From Labrys miyagiensis (GTDB lineage: Bacteria; Pseudomonadota; Alphaproteobacteria; Rhizobiales; Labraceae): a DNA stretch of 64,000 nucleotides. The translations under genes were made by a program, and so were the position numbers. The stretch covers positions 62,001 through 126,000 of the forward strand of contig NZ_BSPC01000023.1 in assembly GCF_030160835.1 (NCBI RefSeq), read 5' to 3'. The notes beneath the pieces were generated by a model. That model made no database searches and was not told where the DNA came from. It saw nothing but the letters and a program-made list of their open reading frames with translations. Below are positions 30,983-41,554 of this stretch, in pieces; positions within the stretch are counted from its first letter, which is position 1, and each line of letters opens with the position of its first letter.

Positions 30983-32248
30983 ATGATGATCAAATCTCTT
31001 CTGCTCGGCGCCGCGGCGAGCGTTGCCGCTCTTGCCGCCGCTCAGGCCGCCGACCTTCCCATGACCAAGGGGGAAGCCGTCGAATATGTGAAGGTCTGCT
31101 CGGCCTTCGGCCCCGGCTTCTTCTATATCCCCGGCAGCGATACCTGCTTGAAGATCGCTGGCGAAATCCGCGCCGACTACCGCTTCTACAACCAGAGTGG
31201 TGACAGCCGCACCACGGCCGACGGTTTCAAGCAGACCCGCAACATCCACGACACCGCCTTCGACACCGAGGCGCGCATCTCCTTCGATGCCCGCACCCAG
31301 ACCGATTACGGCCTGCTGCGCTCCTTCTTCCAGATCCGTGCCAACAGTCGCCCGATTCCGGCCAACTGGACCGTTGCCAGCGATACGCAGACCAGCCTCT
31401 TCCGTGTCAAATACGCCTACATCCAGTTCGGTGGTTTGACGGCCGGCTTCGCCCATTCCTTCTTCGGTTTCTACGACTACGAATACGGCAACACGATCTG
31501 GGGCCCGTATTATGCCGAGTCGAACGTCGTCAACCTGCTCGCCTACACGGCCGATTTCGGCAGCGGCTTCACGGCCACCCTGTCGGTCGAGGACGGCCGC
31601 GACCATCGCCAGAATGCCTTTTCGAGCAGCCAACAGGGCGGGCAACAGGCTCCGGATGTCGTCGGCCAGGTCCGCCTGAAGCAGGATTGGGGGTCAGTGG
31701 CCGCCCAGGCCGCCATCCATCAATACCGGACGGCCGAAGTCATCGTTCCGCACGAAGACAAGTGGGGCTATGCGGTCGGCGGCAGCTTGCTCGTCAACAT
31801 CCCGGCCATCGACAAGGGCCACTTCGTGATCGAAGGCCAGTACGCTGATGGCGCGCTGGACTATCTCGGCGTCGGCAACTCCAAGCTCAAGGGCCAGGAC
31901 TATTTCGTCAATACCAATGCCAGCCTTGATGGCGGCAAGGGCTGGTCGGTCGTGGCCGAACTCGGCGGCAACTTCACGCCGCAGTGGGGGGCCAACCTGG
32001 TCGGCAGCTACATCGACACCAGCTATGACAAGTTCAGCGCGATCGGCGACGACCTCAAGGTGAAGGAATATTCGATCACCGGCAACGTCACCTATACGGT
32101 CGTGAAGGGCCTGAGCATCACAGGCGAGGTCTCCTACACTAACCAGGCGATCGACAACACGGTGTACACGACGCCGGCCCCCGCCCATGCCTTCGACGCC
32201 AAGTCTGATTTCGTGATGGGTGGTATCCGCATCAAGCGTACCTTCTGA
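30983..32248 (+). CDS. Omp2-type porin
   Basis: A 421-residue alphaproteobacterial porin (porin_2). The signal peptide is about 22 residues, ending AAQA. The mature start ADLPMTKGEAVEYVKVCSAF and the Cys pair in VCSAFGPGFFYIPGSDTCLK are typical of the Omp2/RopA family, as is IAGEIRADYRF. The C-terminus ends in Phe (MGGIRIKRTF), the outer-membrane insertion signal. It forms general diffusion pores. An AT-rich leader precedes it and a strong terminator follows. Confidence 0.93.
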   Translation: MMIKSLLLGAAASVAALAAAQAADLPMTKGEAVEYVKVCSAFGPGFFYIPGSDTCLKIAGEIRADYRFYNQSGDSRTTADGFKQTRNIHDTAFDTEARISFDARTQTDYGLLRSFFQIRANSRPIPANWTVASDTQTSLFRVKYAYIQFGGLTAGFAHSFFGFYDYEYGNTIWGPYYAESNVVNLLAYTADFGSGFTATLSVEDGRDHRQNAFSSSQQGGQQAPDVVGQVRLKQDWGSVAAQAAIHQYRTAEVIVPHEDKWGYAVGGSLLVNIPAIDKGHFVIEGQYADGALDYLGVGNSKLKGQDYFVNTNASLDGGKGWSVVAELGGNFTPQWGANLVGSYIDTSYDKFSAIGDDLKVKEYSITGNVTYTVVKGLSITGEVSYTNQAIDNTVYTTPAPAHAFDAKSDFVMGGIRIKRTF

Positions 32249-32276
32249 TCCGCTTCTCTTCCTGGAAGACGACGAC

Positions 32277-32301
32277 GGGCCCGGCATCAGCCGGGCCCTT
32301 T
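32277..32301 (+). terminator. Porin terminator
   Basis: A perfect 9-bp GC stem GGGCCCGGC/GCCGGGCCC with a 4-base loop followed by TTTG, 29 bases after the porin stop. Confidence 0.75.
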
Positions 32302-32429
32302 GCGTTGTGGCCTGTGCTTGAGGCGTCGACAAGATGAGCGCATGAGAAGCGAGGGGCCGTCTTCATCTCGTGCCATTTCCGCGGTAACGCTACGACATCT
32401 CGACAACATTGAGTCGCAACGGATTGATA

Positions 32430-33392
32430 ATGCCGCTTTTTTCCAAGGACGAACTCGTTTCCGCCAGCCAGCTCATCCATAGCAGGATGCTCCCGACGCC
32501 CCAGCTCGTCTGGCCGCTGCTCAGCCAGCGCGCCGGCGCCACGGTCTGGGTCAAGCATGAAAACCACAGCCCTATCGGAGCCTTCAAGGCGCGCGGCGGC
32601 ATCAGCTTCATCGACTGGATCCGGCGCGAAAAGCCGGAGGTTGGAGGCATCGTCACCGCCACGCGGGGCAATCACGGCCAGGCGCAGGCGCGCGCCGCCA
32701 CGGGGGCCGGTGTCAAGGCAAAAATCCTGGTGCCCTTCGGCAATTCGACCGAGAAGAACGCGGCCATGCGTGCCTTCGGCGCTGAGTTGATCGAGTTCGG
32801 CCAGGATTTCGACGAAGCGCGCCTCGAGGCCATCCGCCTGTCGCAGGCCGAGAACCTCTTCCTGGTGCCGCCCTTCCACAAGGAGATCGTGCGGGGTGTC
32901 GCCATCTATGCCCTGGAGCTCTTCACCGCCGCGCCCGATCTCGACACCGTCTATGTGCCAATCGGCTGCGGCTCGGGGATTTGCGGCGTGATCTCGGTTC
33001 GCGATGCCCTCGGTCTCAAGACGAAAGTGGTGGGCGTCGTCTCCACCGAGGCCGCAGGCGCCAAGCTCTCCTTCGAGGCCGGCCGCATTATCGAGACCAA
33101 CTCCGCCAACACCCTCGCCGACGGCATGGCCGTGCGGGTACCGGTGGCCGAGGCCTTCGAGATCTATTCGAAGGGCGCCGACCGCATCATCGCGGTCAGC
33201 GAAGAAGAGGTGAAGGAAGCCATGCGCATCCTCTACCGCGACACCCACAATCTTGCCGAGGGCGCCGGCGCGGCCGCCTTCGCCGCCCTGATGCAGGAGC
33301 GGGAGGCCATGGCGGGCAAGGAAGTCGCCGTCATCCTGTCCGGCGGAAATGTGGACATGGCCGTCTATGCGGGGATCTTGGCGGGAGCGTAG
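32430..33392 (+). CDS. PLP-dependent threonine/serine dehydratase family protein
   Basis: A 320-residue fold-type II PLP enzyme. The cofactor lysine is Lys53 in SPIGAFKARGG, the substrate loop is TATRGNHGQAQA, and the phosphate-binding glycine loop is PIGCGSGICG. The length fits catabolic dehydratases without a regulatory ACT domain, so it is not biosynthetic IlvA. Threonine, serine or a hydroxy-amino acid could be the substrate. The start at 32430 (MPLFSKDEL) is preferred over an in-frame ATG at 32409. Confidence 0.85.
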   Translation: MPLFSKDELVSASQLIHSRMLPTPQLVWPLLSQRAGATVWVKHENHSPIGAFKARGGISFIDWIRREKPEVGGIVTATRGNHGQAQARAATGAGVKAKILVPFGNSTEKNAAMRAFGAELIEFGQDFDEARLEAIRLSQAENLFLVPPFHKEIVRGVAIYALELFTAAPDLDTVYVPIGCGSGICGVISVRDALGLKTKVVGVVSTEAAGAKLSFEAGRIIETNSANTLADGMAVRVPVAEAFEIYSKGADRIIAVSEEEVKEAMRILYRDTHNLAEGAGAAAFAALMQEREAMAGKEVAVILSGGNVDMAVYAGILAGA

Positions 33393-33407
33393 GTCGAGTG
33401 CCCCTGC

Positions 33408-33512
33408 TAGAGCGTTTTACTTTCAGATCGAATCACCAAGAATCGCAAAATGCTTTTGATACCAGCAAGTTAATTTCGAAATGCGCTCCTACCTGAACGC
33501 ATTTTGCTCTAG
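33408..33512 (+). repeat. Dispersed intergenic repeat family B, copy 2
   Basis: Starts TAGAGCGTTTTACTTTCAGA and ends CATTTTGCTCTA. It differs from copy 1 at only a few positions. It fills the space between the dehydratase gene and the convergent unknown gene. Confidence 0.87.
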
Positions 33513-33542
33513 GGAACAGGATCGGCGCACCAGCCCTCACCA

Positions 33543-34793
33543 TCAGTTCGCCCATAGCCCCTTGTGCGACCAGTTCATCAAACCAGAGGCTGGTGCTGGC
33601 GAGGATGGCGGCGTTCCGGTGTCCAGGAGATCGTGCAGCATTCGCAGGCGCCCGGCCACTGGGCTCGCATAGCCCTTGACGCGCATGGCGAAGGGCAGGT
33701 CGAGATGCATCAGCGCCCAGGTGGTGACCGCTTCGGGCGAGATGAGTGCCGCGAGACGCTCCGTTTCGAAGGAAGGATGGCCGAGGCGAGCCTGGACGGC
33801 CGGATTGCCGTTCACCTGCATGATCAGCTTGGCTTTGAGGGCTTGTGCGGCCGCGGGATCGCCGGTCATGTCCGGTTTCTCGACGGGGGCGATCTCGACG
33901 GGCCTGAGCGACGCAGCGGGCCCGCCTTGGACGAGGCGCACCAGGCATAGGCCATTCATGCCCAGCACCGCCTTCTCGTCACCGCGCCAGGACAGCTGGC
34001 TCTGGCGCGCCAGGATGGCATAGGCGCCGGTTTCGAAGGAGGGGGCAACCACAAAGCCTTCGGCGCGCGCGGCCCGCTGGATGGTCTTGGGAAAGGCCGC
34101 TTCGGCGATGTCGTCGCCGACGCACAGGCGTGCGAACTGGCGGGGCAGAAGCGCCATCGTGTCGGGCACCGCCAGGCTGGGATAATGCATTGGGCCCCGC
34201 AGTGCCTCGGGCCAGCGATAAAGCTCTTCGCTCGCGGCATTGTCCAGGAGCCTTGGCGTCCAGTCGCGATCGGGGCGGATGTCCGGCGGCGTCGCCGCTA
34301 CGGGAATGCCGGCAATATCGGCCACCGGCTGGAACTGGATGACGTAATTGGGGCGGATGGTGCCGGCCTCGCGCGCCGAGTTTCCAGGGTCTCGCCACGC
34401 GATCGGATGCACCGTCACGTGATAGGCGCCGTTGGCGAGCTCGAACCAGTGATCTCCAATCGCAGAAAGATCCCTCATCTGCTCGTCGCTCGGCAGGGCA
34501 TCCGTGTTGTCGAGAAGGATGCGGCCGTGCCGAACGATCAGCGGAAAGCTCCAGGAAGGACAGGCATCAGCGGCTTCGGCCGGCGTGAGATCGCCCGTCG
34601 TCAGCCGGATAGCATAGCCGCCATCCGAGCCCGTGCAGAAGGCGATCAGACGGCCCGCCGCCGATTCACTGCCATAGGCAAAATCATAGCTGTACCAGTC
34701 GAGCGGATCCCGCGCGCGATGGGTCAGGTCGTCCGGATGGAACAGGACGAAGGTCGCCACATCGGTGCCAAGCAGAATCGTCTTTTCGGCCAT
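33543..34793 (-). CDS. Conserved hypothetical protein, 416 residues
   Basis: A soluble-looking protein without signal peptide or membrane segment. It begins MAEKTILLGTDVATFVLFHP and contains WYSYDFAYGSESAAGRLIAF and FELANGAYHVTVHPIAWRDP. The mixture of aromatic and acidic residues suggests a beta-rich globular protein. I do not recognise the family. The start at 34793 is chosen because the upstream extension is atypical. Codon use is like its neighbours. Confidence 0.65.
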   Translation of the reverse strand: MAEKTILLGTDVATFVLFHPDDLTHRARDPLDWYSYDFAYGSESAAGRLIAFCTGSDGGYAIRLTTGDLTPAEAADACPSWSFPLIVRHGRILLDNTDALPSDEQMRDLSAIGDHWFELANGAYHVTVHPIAWRDPGNSAREAGTIRPNYVIQFQPVADIAGIPVAATPPDIRPDRDWTPRLLDNAASEELYRWPEALRGPMHYPSLAVPDTMALLPRQFARLCVGDDIAEAAFPKTIQRAARAEGFVVAPSFETGAYAILARQSQLSWRGDEKAVLGMNGLCLVRLVQGGPAASLRPVEIAPVEKPDMTGDPAAAQALKAKLIMQVNGNPAVQARLGHPSFETERLAALISPEAVTTWALMHLDLPFAMRVKGYASPVAGRLRMLHDLLDTGTPPSSPAPASGLMNWSHKGLWAN

Positions 34794-34988
34794 GGAAATC
34801 GCGCTCCTCGAGACTTTATGGCCGCCAACATAGAGGCAAGAGCGGGGCCCAGGTGTTTCGGCCGGAACGCCTTTTGGCTGATCGCGATTGGGAGATTTGC
34901 CGCGGACATCCACCTCTCCTGGGGTCGGGCCTGGCGATCCTTGGCGTCCGCGAGGCAGGCGACGACATCGGGCCTGCAGCGCTTTCCC

Positions 34989-35915
34989 TCACCCGAGCAT
35001 GCCTCTCTGGCGAAGCCATGCCTCGTAGTGATCCGGCCATGCCGCAGTGGGTGTACCCGGCCGCCCCATGCCGAAGCCATGGCCGCCGCTGGCAAGGCGC
35101 ATGAGTTCGACGGGAACGCCCGCGGCCTGACAAGTCTGCGCCATGATCGCGGTGTTGGCTGGGTTGGAGACCGGGTCATCCTGCGCCTGCGCCAGGAACA
35201 TCGGCGGGCAGTCTTTCCGGACATGCGTCTGGACGGACCATTCCGCGCTCTCCCCGGCCGAGGGGTGCCGGCCTATTAACACGCGGCGCGTGGACGTGTG
35301 GTCATAAGGCGGCTCCAGCGTGATGATTGGGTAGATCAGGGCCGCATTGTCGGGCCGGGCCGATTGGGTATCGGCCTCGTCCACCCCGGGATAGGCCTTG
35401 AAGGCCGAGCGGGCGGAGGCCAGACCGAGCAGATGGCCGCCGGCGGAAAAGCCGAGCACCCCCAGGCGGCCGGGATCGATGCCGTAGCCCGTGGCGCCGG
35501 CCCGGATGAGCCTCATTGCGCGCTGGGCATCCTGCAGCGGCGCGAGCGGCCCTGCCTTCCAGCCCTCCTCCGGCAGCCGGTAGGCGAGCACGAAAGCGGT
35601 GACGCCCCTTGCCGCCAGCCAGGCAGCGGCGGGATGGGCCTCGCTGCCCATCTCGATCCGCTTGTAGCCACCGCCCGCCGCCACCAGCATGGCCGCTCCG
35701 TTGGGCTTGTCCGGCCGGTAGAGCTGCAGCGAGGGCAGCGCGATGTTCGACCACGCGCCCCGCGAACTGACACGGACCGGACCGCTCGGCCCTCCCCCGC
35801 CAGGCGGCATTCCCGGCCAGAGCGGAAGCGCCTGAGAATCGGAGGCGCCAGCACGGGAGGGCAAGCCCAGCATTGCTGCCGACAAGAAAAGCAGGGATCG
35901 GCGATCGAGAAGCAT
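34989..35915 (-). CDS. Secreted alpha/beta-hydrolase, acetylesterase-like
   Basis: A 308-residue protein with an N-terminal secretion signal (RRSLLFLSAAMLGLPS, possibly Tat-like). The oxyanion region is AAGGGYKRIEMGSEA, the nucleophile elbow GFSAGG (Ser157), and the C-terminal acid and His appear in QAQDDPV and SGGHGFGMG. This fits carbohydrate acetylesterases of the BD-FAE/xylan-esterase type. The start at 35915 has GAGGCG upstream; 35930 is an alternative. Likely a periplasmic or exported deacetylase of plant or surface glycans. Confidence 0.83.
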   Translation of the reverse strand: MLLDRRSLLFLSAAMLGLPSRAGASDSQALPLWPGMPPGGGGPSGPVRVSSRGAWSNIALPSLQLYRPDKPNGAAMLVAAGGGYKRIEMGSEAHPAAAWLAARGVTAFVLAYRLPEEGWKAGPLAPLQDAQRAMRLIRAGATGYGIDPGRLGVLGFSAGGHLLGLASARSAFKAYPGVDEADTQSARPDNAALIYPIITLEPPYDHTSTRRVLIGRHPSAGESAEWSVQTHVRKDCPPMFLAQAQDDPVSNPANTAIMAQTCQAAGVPVELMRLASGGHGFGMGRPGTPTAAWPDHYEAWLRQRGMLG

Positions 35916-35978
35916 GGCGGCGCCTCGCATGACTACACAAGCTATCTCCCCCCGGCCTGCCCCGTTCCATGGCCACTC

Positions 35979-36866
35979 TCAAGTCGGGGCATGAATCTCC
36001 GCGATATAGCCGCCCGGGAAGCGGACAATCACAGCCCGCCGGCCATCGACGGCATAGGATGGCACCAGGATCTCGACGCCGGCAGCCTTCGCCCTGGCCA
36101 GGGTCGCCTCGAGATTGCCGACTTCATAGCCGGTCAGGTCGCGGCCATAGGGCCAGGGCAACTTCCCATCCGACACGAACACCACCAGCGCGCCGAAGCC
36201 CGAGCTGATGCGTATGCGCCGGATCGTGTCCCCCGGCCGGCCCACTTCGACGCCCGGCGCCTTGGCGTCGTCGGAGACGATCTTGCCACGCGAAAAGGCC
36301 AGCCAGCGGGAAAGGAAAGCATCGGCGGCGTCGGCCGTCAGATAGACGCGGTTCTCGGGCACGGTGGCCAGCGGGGGATAATTGGGCTTCACCGTATGCC
36401 AGTAGAGCTGCATGTTCACGCCGCCCGGCCATTGGATCAGCGCATCCCGGCCGATCGGATCGGGAAAGGTGTCGACAAGACGCATCGCGCCACTGTTGAC
36501 CGCCGCGCCCACCGCCGCATCGATATCGCTGACGAGATAGCCAGTGCGCTCCTCCCCGAAGGGGTAGGGAACCGGCGTCCTGAAGCCGAAGACGGATACG
36601 ATTCCCACCGGCGTGGCGACGATCTGCGACAGGGTCTGGCTCGGCGTGGGCGTGACCTGGAACACCCCTTGTTTGCTGGCAGTACCGCCGAAGGTCGCGA
36701 TGAAGCTCGCCACGAAGCGGGCGAAATCGCCCGGCTCGACATAGACATGGGTCGAGTCGTATTGCGGCCCCACCGAATAGTCGGTTGAGGTCTGCGCAGA
36801 GGCGCCGCCGAGGAGAGCAAGATAGGCCAGAGCCACGACCAAGGCTCTGAAACGGAAGGCAATCAT
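35979..36866 (-). CDS. Secreted protein with glyoxalase/VOC-like repeats
   Basis: A 295-residue protein with a signal peptide ending LGGASAQ (about 25 residues). The mature part has two VOC-like halves: VYVEPGDFARFVASFIATFG with GYLVSDIDAAVGAAVNSGAM, and VYLTADAADAFLSRWLAFSR with GYEVGNLEATLARAKAAGVE. It ends FPGGYIAEIH, the typical last strand. Function as lyase or binding protein is not clear. It shares a divergent region with dnaG, 166 bases away. Confidence 0.7.
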   Translation of the reverse strand: MIAFRFRALVVALAYLALLGGASAQTSTDYSVGPQYDSTHVYVEPGDFARFVASFIATFGGTASKQGVFQVTPTPSQTLSQIVATPVGIVSVFGFRTPVPYPFGEERTGYLVSDIDAAVGAAVNSGAMRLVDTFPDPIGRDALIQWPGGVNMQLYWHTVKPNYPPLATVPENRVYLTADAADAFLSRWLAFSRGKIVSDDAKAPGVEVGRPGDTIRRIRISSGFGALVVFVSDGKLPWPYGRDLTGYEVGNLEATLARAKAAGVEILVPSYAVDGRRAVIVRFPGGYIAEIHAPT

Positions 36867-37032
36867 GGTTCCCCGACTCCATGCGGGCTTAAGGCGTGTC
36901 GTCGGCGCAGACCCTACCCGCCTTCCAGCCCCTTGTCTTCCGCAGTAGAATAGCGGGGATGAGTCGCCCGGGCCAAAGGCCGGCGGCCCGAGCACCCTTG
37001 CTATATCGCTCGCCGCTCTCACATGTGAACAG

Positions 37033-38940
37033 ATGAAATACCCGCCCAACCTGCTCGACGAGATCCGTGCCCGTCTGCCCGTCACGGCGGTAGTGGGCAG
37101 GCGCGTCAAGCTGAAGAAGCAGGGGCGGGAATGGCGCGGGCTCTCCCCTTTCAACGCCGAGAAGACGCCCTCCTTCTATGTCAACGACCAGAAGGGCTTC
37201 TATCACTGCTTCTCCTCAGGCCGGCATGGCGACATCTTCCGCTTCCTGATGGAGACGGAGGGCGTCTCCTTCCCCGAGGCGGTGGAGCGCTGCGCCGGCG
37301 AGGCGGGTGTCATCCTGCCCAAGCTCACGGCCGAGGATATCAAGCGCGAGGAAGAGCGGGCCTCGCTGCATGAGGTGATGGAGATGGCGGCGGCCTTCTT
37401 CCAGTCCCGCCTGCAGGCGCGCGAGGGGGCGGCGGCGCGCGGCTACCTCGCCGATCGCGGCCTGACGCCGGCGATCCAGGCCGAGTTCGGCATCGGCTAT
37501 TCGCCCAATGAGAGATTCGCCTTGCGCGACCACCTCGCCGGCAAGGGCGTCGACCGCGACGCCATGATCGAGGCTGGCCTGCTCGTCCATGGCGAGGACA
37601 TCCAGGTCCCCTATGACCGCTTCCGCGACCGCATCATGTTTCCGATCCATGACGCGCGTGGCAAGGTCATCGCCTTCGGCGGCCGCGCCATGGATAAGGA
37701 GGCCTCGGCCAAATATCTCAACTCGCCCGAAACCTCGCTCTTCCACAAGGGTTCCTGCCTCTACAACCACCACCGCGCCCGCAAGGCCTCCCATGAGAAG
37801 GGCGGTGTCATTGCGGTGGAGGGCTATGTCGACGTCATCATGATGAGCGTCGCTGGCTTCGGCCACACCGTCGCCCCGCTCGGCACCGCCTTGACGGAAG
37901 ACCAGCTTACCCTGCTCTGGCGCATGAGCGAGGAGCCGGTGCTGTGTTTCGATGGCGACAAGGCCGGGCGCAAGGCTGCCTACCGCGCCATCGATGTCGC
38001 CCTTCCCCAGATCGGGCCGGGCAAGACGCTGAAATTCGCCCTGTTGCCGAGCGGGCAGGATCCGGACGAGTTGGTGCGCTCCTCCGGAGCCAGCGCGGTC
38101 AGCGAGGTGCTGCAGGGCGCCATGCCGCTCGCCGATATGCTGTGGACACGTGAGACTGAGAGCGGCGATTTCGAAACGCCGGAGCGCCGCGCCGCCCTGG
38201 AGCGCAAAGTCATGGACGCGCTCACGCCCATCCGCGACGAGACGCTGCGCAAGCATTACCGCGCCGAGATGCAAGGGCGCCTGAACAACTTCTTTGCACC
38301 TGTTCGCGCCGCCGAAGGTCGCTTCGAAGGCGGCCAACGCTCCTGGCGCCGAGGGCCGGGCGGCCGGCAGGAAACACGGTCGGGCCCTCCTCCCGTCACC
38401 GCCGGCGTGCGCGAAAGCGCGCGCGTGCGCGGTGGCCATGGCGTGGTGCCGGCGCGCGAGGCGCTGATCCTTGCTGCCGTGGTCGCCCATCCCGTCCTGC
38501 TCGACGATCATTGCGAATTGCTGGCAGGGCTCGAATTCGACAATGCCGAAACCAATCGGCTGCGCCAGGCCCTGATCGATTGCGTGGCGCATGGCCTTCG
38601 CGAATCACCTGAGATCGAGACCGAGCTTCTCGGCCTCGGATTCGAGCGTTTGCTCCATCAGATTACCTCCGCGAGCGCGCTGGGACACTTTTGGGTGCGG
38701 CGCGACGCCGCTTTTCCCGACGTTCGGGACGGATTCGTGCATGCTGTGGCCTTGCATCACAAGAACCGTACGTTACATAAGGAGCTCAGGCTCGCAGCGA
38801 CTGCGCTGGAGCAGGACCTCACCGACGAAAATTTTGCCAGGCTCCAGGACATCAAGGCGCAAATCGCCACGATGGAAGGGACGGAGGCGATGATCGAAGG
38901 GTTCGGGGCCTCCTCCGGGCGCTCGTCTCGAGATATGTGA
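37033..38940 (+). CDS. dnaG: DNA primase with a degenerate zinc-binding site
   Basis: A 635-residue DnaG. It has an N-terminal CHC2-like domain (residues 1-95), the catalytic core with Toprim motif VIAVEGYVDV near 257, FDGDKAGRKAA near 307, and a C-terminal DnaB-interacting domain. In canonical DnaG the zinc ligands are Cys-x2-His...Cys-x2-Cys; here the matching positions are Ser38, Asn41, Cys59 and Ser62, so three of four are lost. It makes RNA primers at the replication fork. It is followed by rpoD, as in many proteobacteria. Confidence 0.95.
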   Translation: MKYPPNLLDEIRARLPVTAVVGRRVKLKKQGREWRGLSPFNAEKTPSFYVNDQKGFYHCFSSGRHGDIFRFLMETEGVSFPEAVERCAGEAGVILPKLTAEDIKREEERASLHEVMEMAAAFFQSRLQAREGAAARGYLADRGLTPAIQAEFGIGYSPNERFALRDHLAGKGVDRDAMIEAGLLVHGEDIQVPYDRFRDRIMFPIHDARGKVIAFGGRAMDKEASAKYLNSPETSLFHKGSCLYNHHRARKASHEKGGVIAVEGYVDVIMMSVAGFGHTVAPLGTALTEDQLTLLWRMSEEPVLCFDGDKAGRKAAYRAIDVALPQIGPGKTLKFALLPSGQDPDELVRSSGASAVSEVLQGAMPLADMLWTRETESGDFETPERRAALERKVMDALTPIRDETLRKHYRAEMQGRLNNFFAPVRAAEGRFEGGQRSWRRGPGGRQETRSGPPPVTAGVRESARVRGGHGVVPAREALILAAVVAHPVLLDDHCELLAGLEFDNAETNRLRQALIDCVAHGLRESPEIETELLGLGFERLLHQITSASALGHFWVRRDAAFPDVRDGFVHAVALHHKNRTLHKELRLAATALEQDLTDENFARLQDIKAQIATMEGTEAMIEGFGASSGRSSRDM

Positions 38941-39397
38941 CGGAGCTATGAGTCGATATTCAGGGTTAACGGCGGATTAGCCTTTGCCCGGTTAGTGATA
39001 GCGTCAATCCTTTGGGGATCGGCGGGTTCCTTGTCATCGCCTTGCCGCGAAGATATGGGAACCGGCACCTCATGGGATATGGGGCAAGGCGGCGACCAGT
39101 CGGGTGGCTCCGGGTACCGGATGCTGCCCTTTTTGGTGTTGTCGCTCCAGCCCTCCCTCTACGGGAGGGAATCGTGCCTTAACCCGCAAGGGTGTGGCAC
39201 AGGGTGATTGTGTTCGCCAGCGCTTTCGAGCGGGATTTTCCGCTCGGCGGGCTGGCAGCGGAGAGCAGGGTTTCCCGAGTTGGAGCAGGATTCCAACCCG
39301 GAAAACCCTGCTGGGAACTTGGAAGGACGCAGCAATTTGCGGGGCCGCCCGACGGATGGCCTCACAAATTCTGCTTTGGCGATCGAGGGAAAGCGAT
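38941..39397. other. dnaG-rpoD intergenic region
   Basis: No gene is visible in this 457-base stretch. It holds a hairpin of about 21-base arms (39264-39284 with 39292-39312, 19 of 21 paired) in the presumed rpoD leader, and a smaller CCCTCCCT/AGGGAGGG stem near 39155-39175. Confidence 0.6.
39264..39312 (+). promoter_or_regulatory. Large stem-loop in the rpoD leader
   Basis: Arms 39264-39284 and 39292-39312 pair at 19 of 21 positions around a 7-base loop, ending 85 bases before the rpoD start codon. No T run follows, so it is not a classic terminator. Confidence 0.5.
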
Positions 39398-41401
<2,004 letters not shown>

Positions 41402-41425
41402 CCGGGAGCGTCGAATAGTCGAAAG

Positions 41426-41458
41426 AGCCCTCTGTGCCAACGCGCAGAGGGCTTTTTT
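41426..41458 (+). terminator. rpoD terminator
   Basis: A perfect 9-bp stem AGCCCTCTG/CAGAGGGCT followed by TTTTTT, 25 bases after the stop codon: a textbook intrinsic terminator. Confidence 0.9.
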
Positions 41459-41469
41459 GGGCGCCGCGG

Positions 41470-41554
41470 CTGGGAGCGCGGACATCTTGTCCGCCTCTTC
41501 CCATCCTGCAAACTCACCGTTTCCAAGAGGCGGACAAGATGTCCGCGCTCCCGG
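41470..41554. repeat. Hairpin family C, copy 3
   Basis: Arms of 30 bases (41470-41499 and 41525-41554) pair with a single mismatch near the outer end. Relative to copy 1 both arms carry matched changes (CATCCTG to CATCTTG, and one extra C/G in the stem), so pairing is kept. It ends directly at the stop codon of the RND gene (41555). Confidence 0.88.
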
